Shown in pieces: positions 45,211-54,780 of a DNA stretch of 64,000 bases (position 1 is the stretch's first letter; each line of letters opens with the position of its first letter). Under the pieces are notes generated by a model. That model was not told the DNA's origin, made no database searches, and saw nothing but the letters and a program-made list of their open reading frames with translations. This DNA is from JAHBNG01 sp039028975 (lineage in GTDB: Bacteria > Chloroflexota > Anaerolineae > Caldilineales > Caldilineaceae), in assembly GCA_039028975.1 (NCBI GenBank), contig JBCCHB010000064.1, positions 1-64,000 of the forward strand. The letters run 5' to 3'. The translations under genes were made by a program, and so were the position numbers.

Positions 45211-46230
45211 CTACTCTACCCCCTTCAATTCCAGCTCCTCTGCAAGATGACAGGCCACAAAATGATCCGGCGTGATTTCATCCCATGTAGGCGCCTTCTG
45301 GCGGCAGATATCCTGGGCATAGTTGCAGCGAGGATGGAAGTAGCAGCCCGGCGGTGGGTCAGCCGGATTGGCGACCTCGCCGGGGAGGATGATGCGCTCC
45401 ATTTTGACTTCGGGGTCGTTCTTGGGGACGGCAGAGAGCAAAGCTTCAGTATAGGGATGTTTGGGGCTGATGTAGAGTTCTTCGGTTTCTGCTAACTCAA
45501 CCAGCTTGCCCACATACATGACGCCAACCCGATCCGAAATATGTTCGATAACAGAGAGATCATGGGCGATAAAGAGATAGGTTAGATTGAACTCCTCTTG
45601 CAGATCCTGGAGCAGGTTGAGAATCTGGGCCTGGATCGAAACGTCTAGCGCAGAAACGGCTTCATCACAGACAATGAGACGAGGGTTGGCCGCCAGTGAA
45701 CGGGCGATCCCGATGCGCTGACGCTGTCCACCAGAAAAGGCATGGGGATAGCGCTTGAGATGCTGCACTTCTAGCCCAACCACCTGCATCAGCTCTTTGA
45801 CTCGATCCGTAAGCGCTTCGCCACGGGCTAAGTTATTGTTGCGCAGCGGCTCGGCGATGATGTCAAGCACCGTCATGCGCGGGTCCAGCGACGAATAGGG
45901 ATCCTGGAAGATCATGTGGATGTGCTTGCGGACTTCTCGCAGTTCGCTATTGGACATAGTGGCCAAATCAACTACAGTATCGTCGGGCAGCCTCAGCTTG
46001 ATCTCACCCTCACTTGGATCGATTCCCCGCACAATGCAACGCCCCAGCGTTGTTTTTCCACAACCCGATTCACCCACTAGCCCAAGTGTCTCTCCCTCAT
46101 AAATGGCAAAAGAGATATCATCGACGGCCTTGACATGTCCACGCACGCTGCGTAACAGCCCCTTCTCGATGGGAAAGTACTTTTTGATGCTATTCACCTC
46201 AAGCATCGGCTGCGCATTCTGGTTATGCAT
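45211..46230 (-). CDS. OppF/DppF-type ABC transporter ATPase
   Basis: A 339-residue ATPase of the dipeptide/oligopeptide importer family. Motifs: Walker A GESGCGKTT, Q-loop FQDPYSSLDPRM, signature FSGGQRQRIGIARSL, Walker B LIVCDEAVSALD, H-loop FIAHDLS, and the C-terminal oligopeptide-family Cys motif CYFHPRCNYAQDIC, which may carry an Fe-S site in this group. An upstream extension of 45 codons lies inside the preceding gene and is ignored; ATG 46230 overlaps the stop of that gene (ATGCATAA), which indicates coupling. The matching membrane subunits (DppB/DppC type) are absent; the upstream genes are sugar-type permeases. Confidence 0.92.
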   Translation of the reverse strand: MHNQNAQPMLEVNSIKKYFPIEKGLLRSVRGHVKAVDDISFAIYEGETLGLVGESGCGKTTLGRCIVRGIDPSEGEIKLRLPDDTVVDLATMSNSELREVRKHIHMIFQDPYSSLDPRMTVLDIIAEPLRNNNLARGEALTDRVKELMQVVGLEVQHLKRYPHAFSGGQRQRIGIARSLAANPRLIVCDEAVSALDVSIQAQILNLLQDLQEEFNLTYLFIAHDLSVIEHISDRVGVMYVGKLVELAETEELYISPKHPYTEALLSAVPKNDPEVKMERIILPGEVANPADPPPGCYFHPRCNYAQDICRQKAPTWDEITPDHFVACHLAEELELKGVE

Positions 46231-47254
46231 ATTCGACCACCTGCTCTTTCTGTTCGCTATGAAGGAAGCAGCGCACAAAGTGGCCGCTGCCCTTTTCAAC
46301 AAGTTCAGGGATCTCAACGTCGCACGTGCCTTCGATAGCTTCGTCGCAACGGCTGCAGAACCCACATTGACGGGGAAAATCTAGTGGAATGGGGACATTG
46401 CCACGAATAGCATCCAGCCGTTGACGGGCCTTACGTCCCACTTTAGGAATCGACTTGAGTAACCGCTGGGTGTAGGGATGAAGTGGGTTCTTGAAAAGCT
46501 CAACCGTTGTGGCCCGTTCCACAATGCGGCCCAAATACATCACATTTACTTCATCGGCTATTTCGGCAATCACGCCCAGATCGTGGGTGATATACATGAT
46601 GGCCATACCGAACTCTTCCTGAAGCTGCTGCATCAAGTCCAGAATCTGCGCCTGCACGGTTACATCGAGGGCCGTGGTCGGCTCATCGGCAATTAGTAGG
46701 GATGGGTTGCAGGAGAGAGCAATGGCGATCATCGCCCGCTGACGCATTCCACCCGAAAGCTGGTGGGGATACTCATCAAAACGCTGGCCGGGGTTGGAGA
46801 TCTTGACCTTATCGAGCATGTCAAGTGCTAACTCTTTGGCCTCCCGCTTATTCGCCGTGACATGCAGCAGAACGGATTCCATGATCTGCGCGCCGATGGT
46901 ATGGACAGGTGACAGACTCGTCATCGGCTCTTGAAAGACCATAGAGATCTCTTTTCCACGCAGTTGGCGAATCTCGGTGCCGCGCGGGTCGAGTCGGGCC
47001 AGATCGACACCATGACCGGTCGACGGTTGAAACCAGATTTCACCATCGACAATCTCGCCTGGCGTAGGAACCAAGCGCATAATCGACTGGGCCGTTACGC
47101 TCTTGCCCGATCCCGATTCGCCAATGATGCCAACAATAGTCTTGGGTTTGATGGTGAAGTTGACTCCGTCCACAGCTTTGAGGGTACCGTCGTCGGTATA
47201 GAAGTAGGTGTGCAGATTGTGAACGCGGAGGACGGTTTGATTGGTTTGGCTCAT
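46223..47254 (-). CDS. OppD/DppD-type ABC transporter ATPase
   Basis: A 343-residue partner of the OppF-type ATPase. Motifs: Walker A GESGSGKSV, FQEPMTSLSPVHT, signature LSGGMRQRAMIAIALS, Walker B LLIADEPTTALD, H-loop YITHDLG, and the C-terminal Cys motif CGFCSRCDEAIEGTC. A TTG one codon upstream is possible; ATG 47254 is used. The gene starts 32 bp after the end of a sugar-type (CUT1) permease gene. If the transcript continues, this operon pairs CUT1 permeases with Opp-type ATPases, which is not the usual combination. Confidence 0.92.
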   Translation of the reverse strand: MSQTNQTVLRVHNLHTYFYTDDGTLKAVDGVNFTIKPKTIVGIIGESGSGKSVTAQSIMRLVPTPGEIVDGEIWFQPSTGHGVDLARLDPRGTEIRQLRGKEISMVFQEPMTSLSPVHTIGAQIMESVLLHVTANKREAKELALDMLDKVKISNPGQRFDEYPHQLSGGMRQRAMIAIALSCNPSLLIADEPTTALDVTVQAQILDLMQQLQEEFGMAIMYITHDLGVIAEIADEVNVMYLGRIVERATTVELFKNPLHPYTQRLLKSIPKVGRKARQRLDAIRGNVPIPLDFPRQCGFCSRCDEAIEGTCDVEIPELVEKGSGHFVRCFLHSEQKEQVVEYA

Positions 47255-47288
47255 CAAATGAATCTCTCTGATTTATCTTCCAATTACC

Positions 47289-48179
47289 CTACTTTAGCCC
47301 TGTCGTTACCACACCTTCCATGATGTTTCTTTGGGCTATAAAAAACATAATCACTGGTGGAATGGAGTAGATGATCGCAGCTGCGAGCGTAATGGTAACA
47401 AAGATCTGGCCGCTTACGTCTCCTGGGTTAGAGTAAGTTGGCGTAGCTAACTTGACGGCCAAAGTGGTCTTCGCATCGTCTAAGTAAATAACAGGCGCAA
47501 TCCAATCCCCCCACATAGCAACAAAATTAAGGATAAATGAGGTTGCTAGAGCAGGTTGGGCGTTGGGCAAAAAGATGCGCCAAAAGACTAGAAAGGGTCC
47601 AGCACCATCTACCTCTGCTGCATCTTCCAGCTCCTTTGGAATCGCGGTAAAGAATTGGCGGAAGAGAAAGATGTGAAAGGGTGAAGCTGCGATGCCCCAT
47701 AAGAACCAAGGCCAATAGGTATTGGTTAGGCGTAGGCGAGCAAAGATCACAAACTGGGGAATGATCGTCACAATGGCTGGAACCATAAGCAACGAGACAA
47801 CAATCGCGAAGAGCTTGCCCTTACCTGGCGCATCAAGCCGAGCAAAAGCGAAGCCAACCATCGCACTTGTAATGACGGTCAAGGTAGAGAACATGGTTGC
47901 TAGGAATGTGGAGTTCCATGTATAGCGAAAAAAGGAGATCCAGGTCAAGGCACTAACATAGTTGTCCCAGCGCAACGGATCAGCTACGATGACCGGCGGA
48001 TACTGGGTGAACTCTGGCTCTGATTTAACCGATGAGAGAAGCATCCATACTAAAGGGGCAGCAATTATCAGGCTGACACCGTAGAGAATTCCATAAGAGA
48101 CGAGCTTACGAAGGTGCTTTCGTCGTCGATCTCGCCGCTCTCTTGGGCTTAATCGTCTTGTTGTTTGTGTAAGTGCCAT
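47289..48179 (-). CDS. CUT1-type ABC permease (MalG/UgpE-like)
   Basis: A 296-residue inner-membrane permease with about six helices, the second of a sugar-type pair. The cytoplasmic EAA loop that docks the ATPase is LEDAAEVDGAGPFLVFWRIF. The C-terminus QRNIMEGVVTTGLK is typical of the MalG side of CUT1 systems. The gene begins directly at the end of the preceding permease (no gap), in the order binding protein, permease, permease. The substrate cannot be fixed; CUT1 systems move oligosaccharides, glycerol phosphates and similar compounds. Confidence 0.92.
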   Translation of the reverse strand: MALTQTTRRLSPRERRDRRRKHLRKLVSYGILYGVSLIIAAPLVWMLLSSVKSEPEFTQYPPVIVADPLRWDNYVSALTWISFFRYTWNSTFLATMFSTLTVITSAMVGFAFARLDAPGKGKLFAIVVSLLMVPAIVTIIPQFVIFARLRLTNTYWPWFLWGIAASPFHIFLFRQFFTAIPKELEDAAEVDGAGPFLVFWRIFLPNAQPALATSFILNFVAMWGDWIAPVIYLDDAKTTLAVKLATPTYSNPGDVSGQIFVTITLAAAIIYSIPPVIMFFIAQRNIMEGVVTTGLK

Positions 48180-49154
48180 TTACTCTTTTTTCCCCTCAAT
48201 ATCTACTTCATAGTAGACCCAATAGCGACTAGACCAGAAGACAATGATGGTCAGCACCACAATGACAATAAAGAGTAGCCACATCAGTGCGAGGCCATAG
48301 CCAAAGCGTGAAAAGGTGAAAATCTGCCGCATTACATGAACAACAAAAAAGTAGGCAGCCCTAGGCGGCATCGAACCCATGCGTCCTCCGGCAAGCAACA
48401 TGGGTAGAGCGAATTGCTGTAGTGAGCCAATAATGGCCAGAATCAGCTGAAAGAAGATGACAGGCGTCATCAGCGGAATTGTCACATGGCGAAAGACGCG
48501 CAAAGCCGATGCCCCGTCCAAAAAGGCGGCCTCTTCCAACTCGCGCGGAATACCTTGCAGACCAGCCAGGAAGATGACCATTCCCACGCCGGCCCCCTGC
48601 CAGACAGCCAGCATGGTCAGAGAGGGCAACGCGTATTCTGTGGTCCATAGAATGGCGGTCCCTGGCCGAAAGATGCTGATGATGGCGTTAATCACGCCGT
48701 TGTTTGGGTCTAACAGCAAACGCCACGCCCACACCGCGCCGACGGCAGGGATAATACTGGGTAAGTAGAAGAGCGTGCGAAAGAAACCGCGGGCGCGGAT
48801 ACTTTGGTTGAGGATTAACGCCAGAATAAAAGAGAGTACCAACCAAATCGGGACGTTGAGCAGGCTCCACAAAAGCGTACGCCGAAATGCATGCTGAGCC
48901 TCCGAATCCTGAAAGACCCGCTCATAGTTGCGCATCCCAATCCACTTGACTGTATCCACGTTCAGGCCATCGTAATTGGAAAATGACGTCAATAAACCAA
49001 CCACGAGCGGGATAACCCCCAGCGCGATAAATCCAATCAGCCAGGGGCTGATCATGGCATAGAAGGCGATGCGCCTGGTGGTGCGACGGCTGCGTCGCGG
49101 CCACCAGGTTCGATTTCCAGATTGCTGGTTAGAAGCTGATGCCCCGGAACTCAT
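48180..49154 (-). CDS. CUT1-type ABC permease (MalF/UgpA-like)
   Basis: A 324-residue inner-membrane permease with an Arg-rich N-terminal tail and six predicted helices. The EAA loop is LEEAAFLDGASALRVFRHVT. It overlaps the binding-protein gene by 4 bases (ATGA) and abuts the MalG-like gene, so the three are one transcription unit. Confidence 0.92.
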   Translation of the reverse strand: MSSGASASNQQSGNRTWWPRRSRRTTRRIAFYAMISPWLIGFIALGVIPLVVGLLTSFSNYDGLNVDTVKWIGMRNYERVFQDSEAQHAFRRTLLWSLLNVPIWLVLSFILALILNQSIRARGFFRTLFYLPSIIPAVGAVWAWRLLLDPNNGVINAIISIFRPGTAILWTTEYALPSLTMLAVWQGAGVGMVIFLAGLQGIPRELEEAAFLDGASALRVFRHVTIPLMTPVIFFQLILAIIGSLQQFALPMLLAGGRMGSMPPRAAYFFVVHVMRQIFTFSRFGYGLALMWLLFIVIVVLTIIVFWSSRYWVYYEVDIEGKKE

Positions 49155-50569
49155 GCCCCAACCCGGTCGATGCCGTCTTGAATGGCCAGATTGGTTTCTG
49201 CTTCTAACTTCTCTAACATCTCATCAAAGCTGATTTCGCCGTTGAGTGCCTGCTCGTAGAATTGAATAAAGAGGCTGGCTACGACACCGGGTTCACCGCC
49301 CTGCAAGAAGGGGTTAAATTTTACAGGCGTGTCCGCAAATTCCATCTCGCCCTCAAGCACGTCCCAAACTTGGGCGCGATAGACACTTTCACGCGGAATC
49401 TGATCATACATGGAGAGCATGGCCGGCACACCCCAGCCGCTGGCTGCGCGGTTCTGTGCAGGCTCCTTGGCGTTGTACCACTCAAAGACAGTGTAGGCCT
49501 CATCTGGATGGTTGGTGGCCCCGGTTACAATCGAGCCAGTTGCGGTGATGGTCGGGCTGCGCTGGACACCTTTCCAAGTTGGCGCAGGCAACATGACAAT
49601 GCGCCCCTCGTCGACCTTGGGCTTCATCTCGTCACTTGCCCAGACCAACATGCCTCCACTAAACCAGAAGCCATACTGGGCAATGGCCAACTCACCATTA
49701 GCAAAGTCCTGGCCTGGCCAAGATGGGCTGGGGCTAATGGGGCTTGAGCTGGCCTTGCTGGCGGCCAGTTGATAGTGATAGTCTATAGCTTCACGTGCCA
49801 GATCATTTTGTACCAAGTCAATAGTTTTGAAATCCTCACTAAAGAGTGAACTACCCAGACCCTCCAGCCATACCATCCAATAGCGATCTACCCAATTGAT
49901 GCCGACATCAAAGCCGCGTTGGGCAACTCGATCACCATCAAACTTGGTCAACTGCTCCCCATAAGCGGCTACCTCTTCATACTCCATTGGTTCAGTAAAG
50001 CTGGGGACAGGTAATTCCGCCTCTTCAAGCGCATCTAAGTTCGCCCAAAGCGTAAGATCGGGCGACCAATCTTTGACCATGCCATAGACGTCCCCACTCC
50101 CAATATCCAATGCGCCCCCACTGGAACGGTAGTAATTATTGGCTGGTGCCAGATCATCCACGCTGATCACATCGCTCACGTCGATGTACGGCTGAAGGTT
50201 TAGGGGAATGTTGCGCTCTAGCAGTAAGGGGAATTGCGGTGCTTGTAGCCGGAAGATATCGGGAGGCGTACCAGCCGCAAGTTTGGCAAAGTAGCTCGTA
50301 GCATCTGGTTCAAGACGTGTGATGGAAATGCCCGAGTTGGCCTCCTGGAACTGCTCAATCTCTGCCTCGGTCATCTCTGGTTCATACATCATGTATTCGA
50401 TGTTGATGCCCTCGGCAGAAGCGGGCTGACTAGCGCCTGCCTCACCGGCATCGGACTCTGGTTGAGAAGGTGTACAGGCTGCCAACCAGCCACCGATTGT
50501 TGATACGCCTGCTAATTGTAGGAAAGTACGTCGGCTTAGCTGAATGCGTTGATTTTTACCTCTATTCAC
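49151..50569 (-). CDS. sugar-type ABC solute-binding lipoprotein, Tat-type signal
   Basis: A 472-residue family 1 extracellular solute-binding protein for the CUT1 permeases that follow. The N-terminus has a twin-arginine motif (LSRRTFLQLAG) and a lipobox (WLAAC), so it is probably exported folded and lipid-anchored. The mature part has the family pattern of two lobes (GTPPDIFRLQAPQFPLLLER, WGVPAML). The longest frame begins with TTG 50593, but AAAGGAG 7 bases before GTG 50569 marks the better start. The 50594-50892 gap upstream likely carries the promoter of this unit; nothing specific is recognised in it. Confidence 0.9.
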   Translation of the reverse strand: MNRGKNQRIQLSRRTFLQLAGVSTIGGWLAACTPSQPESDAGEAGASQPASAEGINIEYMMYEPEMTEAEIEQFQEANSGISITRLEPDATSYFAKLAAGTPPDIFRLQAPQFPLLLERNIPLNLQPYIDVSDVISVDDLAPANNYYRSSGGALDIGSGDVYGMVKDWSPDLTLWANLDALEEAELPVPSFTEPMEYEEVAAYGEQLTKFDGDRVAQRGFDVGINWVDRYWMVWLEGLGSSLFSEDFKTIDLVQNDLAREAIDYHYQLAASKASSSPISPSPSWPGQDFANGELAIAQYGFWFSGGMLVWASDEMKPKVDEGRIVMLPAPTWKGVQRSPTITATGSIVTGATNHPDEAYTVFEWYNAKEPAQNRAASGWGVPAMLSMYDQIPRESVYRAQVWDVLEGEMEFADTPVKFNPFLQGGEPGVVASLFIQFYEQALNGEISFDEMLEKLEAETNLAIQDGIDRVGA

Positions 50570-50892
50570 TGGGCTTCTCCTTTCGTTTAGCAATTCTTAT
50601 TGACAATGCAGGGGGAACTTCGTCAGAACTTCGTGATAGCATGGCAGCTGATTGGGGGAGAGCTACCGCTCACGGCAATAGGGGGATAAATCGGATGCAC
50701 TGATCCACACAATCCCACCTAGTCTAATACTGATTCGTAAATTGCGCAAGGATTATTGAAATATGCTTCTTTTTAACTTTGCCCAAGATGGGTTTACCTC
50801 GAATATGTTACCGGAGTTCGTATCTGAATAACTCAATGGCCGATTATGGGTTACCCTTGTATTAATATCGAAGCGGACGATGGTTGCTACCA

Positions 50893-52269
50893 TCAACCTT
50901 CAATCGTACGATACGCTTCGTCCATCTTTGATTGCAACTCAACGTTAATCGCTGCCAATGCCTGCTGCGCACTTTTTTCATTTTCAATCACTGCTTGAAC
51001 AGCCTCACCCCAAAGTCGATCAATCTCGCCAGATATGGGCGTGGTGAACTCGCTGAAGCTGTAGAAATCGTCGGCTGTGTTGGGCATCTGCATAAAGAAG
51101 TCGAGGCCAGGATAGCCAGTGGTGTCAAGCTTAGCCACCAGCGACTTGCTCCACATGAATCCGCCGCGCAGTTCGAACTCCATCAGGTTAACCTCCTCAC
51201 TCATGATATATTCCATGAAGCGGAAGGCTGCGTCTGGCTCTTCGGTTGTCTTGGTGAGCCAGAGTGAATGGGAGCCGATCATGGCCCGTTTGCGGCCTTC
51301 ATTTTTACAGGGCACCCAGCCATAGGCCACATCGGCTGCATCCACATCGGTGGTATCTCTAAAATCTCCTGGCTGCCAGTAGCCATTCATGATCATGGTC
51401 CGCTTGCCCTCACGGAAGCCACTGCCCTCACCGCTCCAGTATCCCCATTCAGCTTTGTGGGCCGCCATCTGTTCCACGCCGATGCCTTGGTAGACATCCC
51501 GGACGAGATCCAGCACCTGATCCCACTCGCCTTGATCAAGCAGAAGCGTGCGTTTGTCATCGCTCAAGAGAGGTGTATCGAAATAGATGGACCACATTTC
51601 GAGCCGAAATCCCATAGCGTCTAGGGGATCGTAGCCGGCTATGTCCAGGTTGCCTTCGGTGTCGAAGGTAGTGAGCTGTAGTGTCCAGTCGAGCACCTCT
51701 TCCCAACTGCGTGGGCCATTGGTCGCGTCCAATCCTTGCTCCGCCACTTGATCAACGTGCCAGGAGAAGGCCGAGACCGGTCCCCCCTCAGTAACAGGGA
51801 GCGCCCAGGTCTTGCCGTTCCATTTTTTGTCGTCCCATTGCTGAGGGAGGTAATCATCCAGATCAATATACTGACTTTGGGCAATAAAATCATCCAGCGG
51901 TAGGACCACATCTTTCGGCGCAACTTCTAACGAATTAAAGCCAGCAACGTAGGCATGATAGATATCGGGTGCAGTCCCTTCTGCCGTGGCCTCCCAAAAG
52001 ACATTGGGCGTCACGTGTTCATTGATGAGTTCGACCCGAATGTCATTGTTTTTAGGCTTGTCTTGGAACATCTCAATGGCTATCGGCCAGAATTCTCCAT
52101 CATTGGCCGACCAGCCGCTTTGCATAGTGATCAGGATTGCCTCAGCAGCGGGAATCTGCTCTGCCTCTTCAGGCGATGGCCTGCGCGACCGCCCACAGGC
52201 AGATAGCAGTATGATTGGTGCAGAAGCGATGGTACACAAAATTTCACGACGGGTTGGTTGCTTAGTCAT
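50893..52269 (-). CDS. lone family 1 ABC solute-binding lipoprotein
   Basis: A 458-residue solute-binding lipoprotein with a short Arg-Arg signal (TRREILCTIASAPIILLSAC) and lipobox LSAC. The mature part carries family 1 features (GTAPDIYHAYVAG, WALPVTEGGPVSAFSW, MIMNGYWQPGDF). No permease genes are attached; it lies between the Fes-like esterase gene (61 bp downstream of it) and the next importer. It may serve either neighbouring CUT1 system as an alternative binding protein (inference). Confidence 0.88.
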   Translation of the reverse strand: MTKQPTRREILCTIASAPIILLSACGRSRRPSPEEAEQIPAAEAILITMQSGWSANDGEFWPIAIEMFQDKPKNNDIRVELINEHVTPNVFWEATAEGTAPDIYHAYVAGFNSLEVAPKDVVLPLDDFIAQSQYIDLDDYLPQQWDDKKWNGKTWALPVTEGGPVSAFSWHVDQVAEQGLDATNGPRSWEEVLDWTLQLTTFDTEGNLDIAGYDPLDAMGFRLEMWSIYFDTPLLSDDKRTLLLDQGEWDQVLDLVRDVYQGIGVEQMAAHKAEWGYWSGEGSGFREGKRTMIMNGYWQPGDFRDTTDVDAADVAYGWVPCKNEGRKRAMIGSHSLWLTKTTEEPDAAFRFMEYIMSEEVNLMEFELRGGFMWSKSLVAKLDTTGYPGLDFFMQMPNTADDFYSFSEFTTPISGEIDRLWGEAVQAVIENEKSAQQALAAINVELQSKMDEAYRTIEG

Positions 52270-52330
52270 AACAAGGTCGTCCAGTCAGCGTTCAAGTTAT
52301 TCATCAGGAAACACAAAAGTCGCATGATTG

Positions 52331-53617
52331 CTATACCGTATCTAATTTGAGTGCTAGCAAAGCATCTCCTAAGGAGCCTCGCCAGTTGATCCAGTGATGT
52401 CCGCCGTAATATTCAGAATAGACCAGTGGGTATCCCTTGGCCTGCAAAACGTTGCGCATATGGCGGTTAACATCTAGGTTGTTTAGAGGAACATTGTCAT
52501 GATAAGGCACAAGCAGCCCTGCTTCCAAGTAGATGGAAATGGAGCGTCGCTCGGATTGGGCAATCTGCCTGGCCAGCCATTCCTTTGGCTCGAGATCATC
52601 CTGGGGCGCCCACCAAAAGGCACCATCTTGCGAAATAACGTGTCCAAAAATCTCAGGATGGGTGAACGCCATATAGAGGGCACCCTCCCCTCCTGCGCTC
52701 AGCCCACCAATGATCGATTGACTCGGTTCTTCTGTCACTTGATACACCTCCCGAGCCCAGGGTATCAACTCATCTGCGATAAAGTGGGCAAAAGGCGGAT
52801 AACAGTGAAGCTCTTTGGAGCGGGTTTTAGGATCCGCCTTATCGACGAAGACAGCGATCAACGGGGGGATTTTCTGGGCATGAATTAGGTTATCCAAGAT
52901 AGTCGGTGTAGGGATGAGGTGAATATAATCCCAGCCATCAAAGAGAAGCAGCAGGCTGTAGTCGGTATTATGGAGCCCTTTGGGATATCCAGCCGGTGTA
53001 TAGACCCAAATACGACGCTTGTCCGCTAGGGTTTCGCTCTCAAAGTGATGAAGATTGAGGGTGCCTTCCGGTATGCTCGCCTCCTTTTGAATCCAGGATT
53101 GGGGCGGTGCGTCTGGCAATTCCAGAATCGATTCAACCAAGCCCGGAGAGTCGAATTGTGGATTGGCAGGTTCTTCATACTGACGCGGGTTGAGCGGATC
53201 GGGTTGCCGAGTTGTTTTGCGTGAATCCCACCCTTCCTGCTTAAAATATCGCATGGGAATATCGGTGGGCCAAAAACGATAGGTCAGGCGAGCGTCCTTC
53301 CGGACCCGGTAGGATTTGAAGAAGAGATTAGTCTGGCCGAGCCTGTCCATCAGACCCTCTTCAATCGACCACTTACCGTCTCGATATCGATAAGGATTCA
53401 GCCCACCCATAACGAGTACATACCCGTCTTGCTCTTCAGAGTGCCAGAGGAAGGTAACAAGGCATTGGTCATCATCGCTGTCAAGGGCTTCGATAAGGGG
53501 AGTGCCTTCTTGCTCGATGGTTGACCAAAACGCTTCCAGCGCATTCGGAACGCCATCTTTCAAGGCTTGCTGTAGTTGGTTGAGTCGCGGGCTTAGGATT
53601 TCTTGGGCAGAGTCCAT
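52331..53617 (-). CDS. Fes-like esterase (enterochelin esterase family)
   Basis: A 428-residue alpha/beta-hydrolase with the N-terminal beta domain of the enterochelin esterase family (about residues 20-140; VTFLWHSEEQDGYVLVMGG) and a C-terminal esterase-D-like domain. The nucleophile is Ser307 in GGLSAGGEG, and the catalytic His is 407 or 408 in YYGGHHWINWR. The acid is probably one of the Asp residues between them. In siderophore users such enzymes cleave ferric enterobactin-like esters; beside sugar-use genes a carbohydrate ester substrate is also plausible. A TTG three codons upstream is less likely than ATG 53617. No TonB or siderophore gene is near. Confidence 0.88.
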   Translation of the reverse strand: MDSAQEILSPRLNQLQQALKDGVPNALEAFWSTIEQEGTPLIEALDSDDDQCLVTFLWHSEEQDGYVLVMGGLNPYRYRDGKWSIEEGLMDRLGQTNLFFKSYRVRKDARLTYRFWPTDIPMRYFKQEGWDSRKTTRQPDPLNPRQYEEPANPQFDSPGLVESILELPDAPPQSWIQKEASIPEGTLNLHHFESETLADKRRIWVYTPAGYPKGLHNTDYSLLLLFDGWDYIHLIPTPTILDNLIHAQKIPPLIAVFVDKADPKTRSKELHCYPPFAHFIADELIPWAREVYQVTEEPSQSIIGGLSAGGEGALYMAFTHPEIFGHVISQDGAFWWAPQDDLEPKEWLARQIAQSERRSISIYLEAGLLVPYHDNVPLNNLDVNRHMRNVLQAKGYPLVYSEYYGGHHWINWRGSLGDALLALKLDTV

Positions 53618-53692
53618 TGTATACAATCCGAACTGGAACGCAATCAGCTTTCTGCGAGGTGGTTCATTATAAAGTTGGCAAGACCAGGTGTA

Positions 53693-54772
53693 TTACTGGC
53701 TATTCCGGGTATGCGGCATCGTATATGTGCCGTTGCGCGTCTCAAAGCGGCAGATGTGTTGCCAGTGGTCGCGTAAAACGTGACATAGTCCCCAACGGAT
53801 CTGGTCGTGAGGGCCGCTTTCCGGCTGAACCGCTCCAAAGCCATGCGCCCGGAATGGCCCCAATGCTTCGGGCGCGCCTTTGATGACGGCCATGATCTCA
53901 AAGTTGATGCCATCCTCGGCAAACTGGATGGTGTTCTTCTCTGGTCCATCGGTGATGAGCAGCGCGGCAATGCCGTTTTGATGATGCCAGACGCAGACCT
54001 CGTGGCCGCTATTGGTGACGGGATTGTAGGGCGACTTTACGTAGGGGCCTTCGGGCTTGTCTGCAATTGCGACGCCCCAGCGGATCTGCCGCCCGCCAAA
54101 GTCGCGTCGTTCGCCCATCTGCTCGCCCTTGTAATAGAGGTAGAATTTCTCTTTGTAGTAGAGCAGACATGGATCGTGGACCTTGTGGCTGTCAAAGTCA
54201 CCTTGGGTGATCACGGCAAAGCGGTCGTCTTCATCGCCCAGCCACTCTCCGTTGTCTGCGGGAGAGAGAATCGGTCCGGGTAGTTTGGCCCAAGGACCAT
54301 CGGGTGAGTGGGCCACGGCCATACCAATCTGGTTTTTCACACGCACAACATAAGGCGCTTTCACCACCTGATAGACCAGATAATATTTGCCTTCATGCAC
54401 AAAAATTTCCGGTGTGAAGACGGCTCGGTCATCAAATGAGCCGTCAGGCCCACGGCCCACAGCCGGCCCTTGCTCGCGCCACGTCCAACCGTCTCGGGAG
54501 GTCGCATACCAAACCTCAGTTAGATCCCAGGGAAAGACCTTAGCATTAGGGTCACCGCTGCCAAAGCCGGCGGTCTCGCCCGTTCCCTTCGTGTACCAGA
54601 CGTAATAGGTATCTCCCACCAGAATAACCGCGGTCGGGTCGCGGCGGATTACACCTTCTTGGTAAGCAAAGTCGCCGCCAAGGTCGTACGTTTTGAAGTC
54701 ACAGAACCATTCTGGCCCTTTGGTGTACTGCAAGGCTCGCTTGGATGCGGCACTCAAAAATTGTTCACTCAT
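53693..54772 (-). CDS. GH117-like glycoside hydrolase (3,6-anhydro-L-galactosidase type)
   Basis: A 359-residue five-bladed-propeller glycosidase resembling GH117, exo-enzymes that release 3,6-anhydro-L-galactose from agar oligosaccharides. Family-like blades are visible: RRDPTAVILVGDTYYVWYTK with Asp45, FDDRAVFTPEIFVHEGKYYL with Asp114/115 and Glu122, and KVHDPCLLYYKEKFYLYYKG with His199-Asp200. No signal peptide, so it would act on imported oligosaccharides. It lies in the operon of a CUT1 importer and a galactonate dehydratase-like gene, which fits a galactan pathway. A family A hairpin begins 8 bases upstream of the start codon, where a ribosome-binding site would be expected; none is evident. 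GH43 or GH32/68/62-like relatives are the main alternative. Confidence 0.78.
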   Translation of the reverse strand: MSEQFLSAASKRALQYTKGPEWFCDFKTYDLGGDFAYQEGVIRRDPTAVILVGDTYYVWYTKGTGETAGFGSGDPNAKVFPWDLTEVWYATSRDGWTWREQGPAVGRGPDGSFDDRAVFTPEIFVHEGKYYLVYQVVKAPYVVRVKNQIGMAVAHSPDGPWAKLPGPILSPADNGEWLGDEDDRFAVITQGDFDSHKVHDPCLLYYKEKFYLYYKGEQMGERRDFGGRQIRWGVAIADKPEGPYVKSPYNPVTNSGHEVCVWHHQNGIAALLITDGPEKNTIQFAEDGINFEIMAVIKGAPEALGPFRAHGFGAVQPESGPHDQIRWGLCHVLRDHWQHICRFETRNGTYTMPHTRNSQ

Positions 54773-54780
54773 AGTGGTAT

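Noticed and set aside
46231..46365. 45-codon N-terminal extension of the OppF-type ATPase
   Set aside because: It lies inside the 3' end of the OppD-type gene; the coupled ATG at 46230 is a normal start.
45211..47254. The two Opp-type ATPases considered as a full peptide importer with the family 5 binding protein at the right edge
   Set aside because: They are 17 kb apart with several unrelated operons between, and no DppB/DppC permease is in the window.
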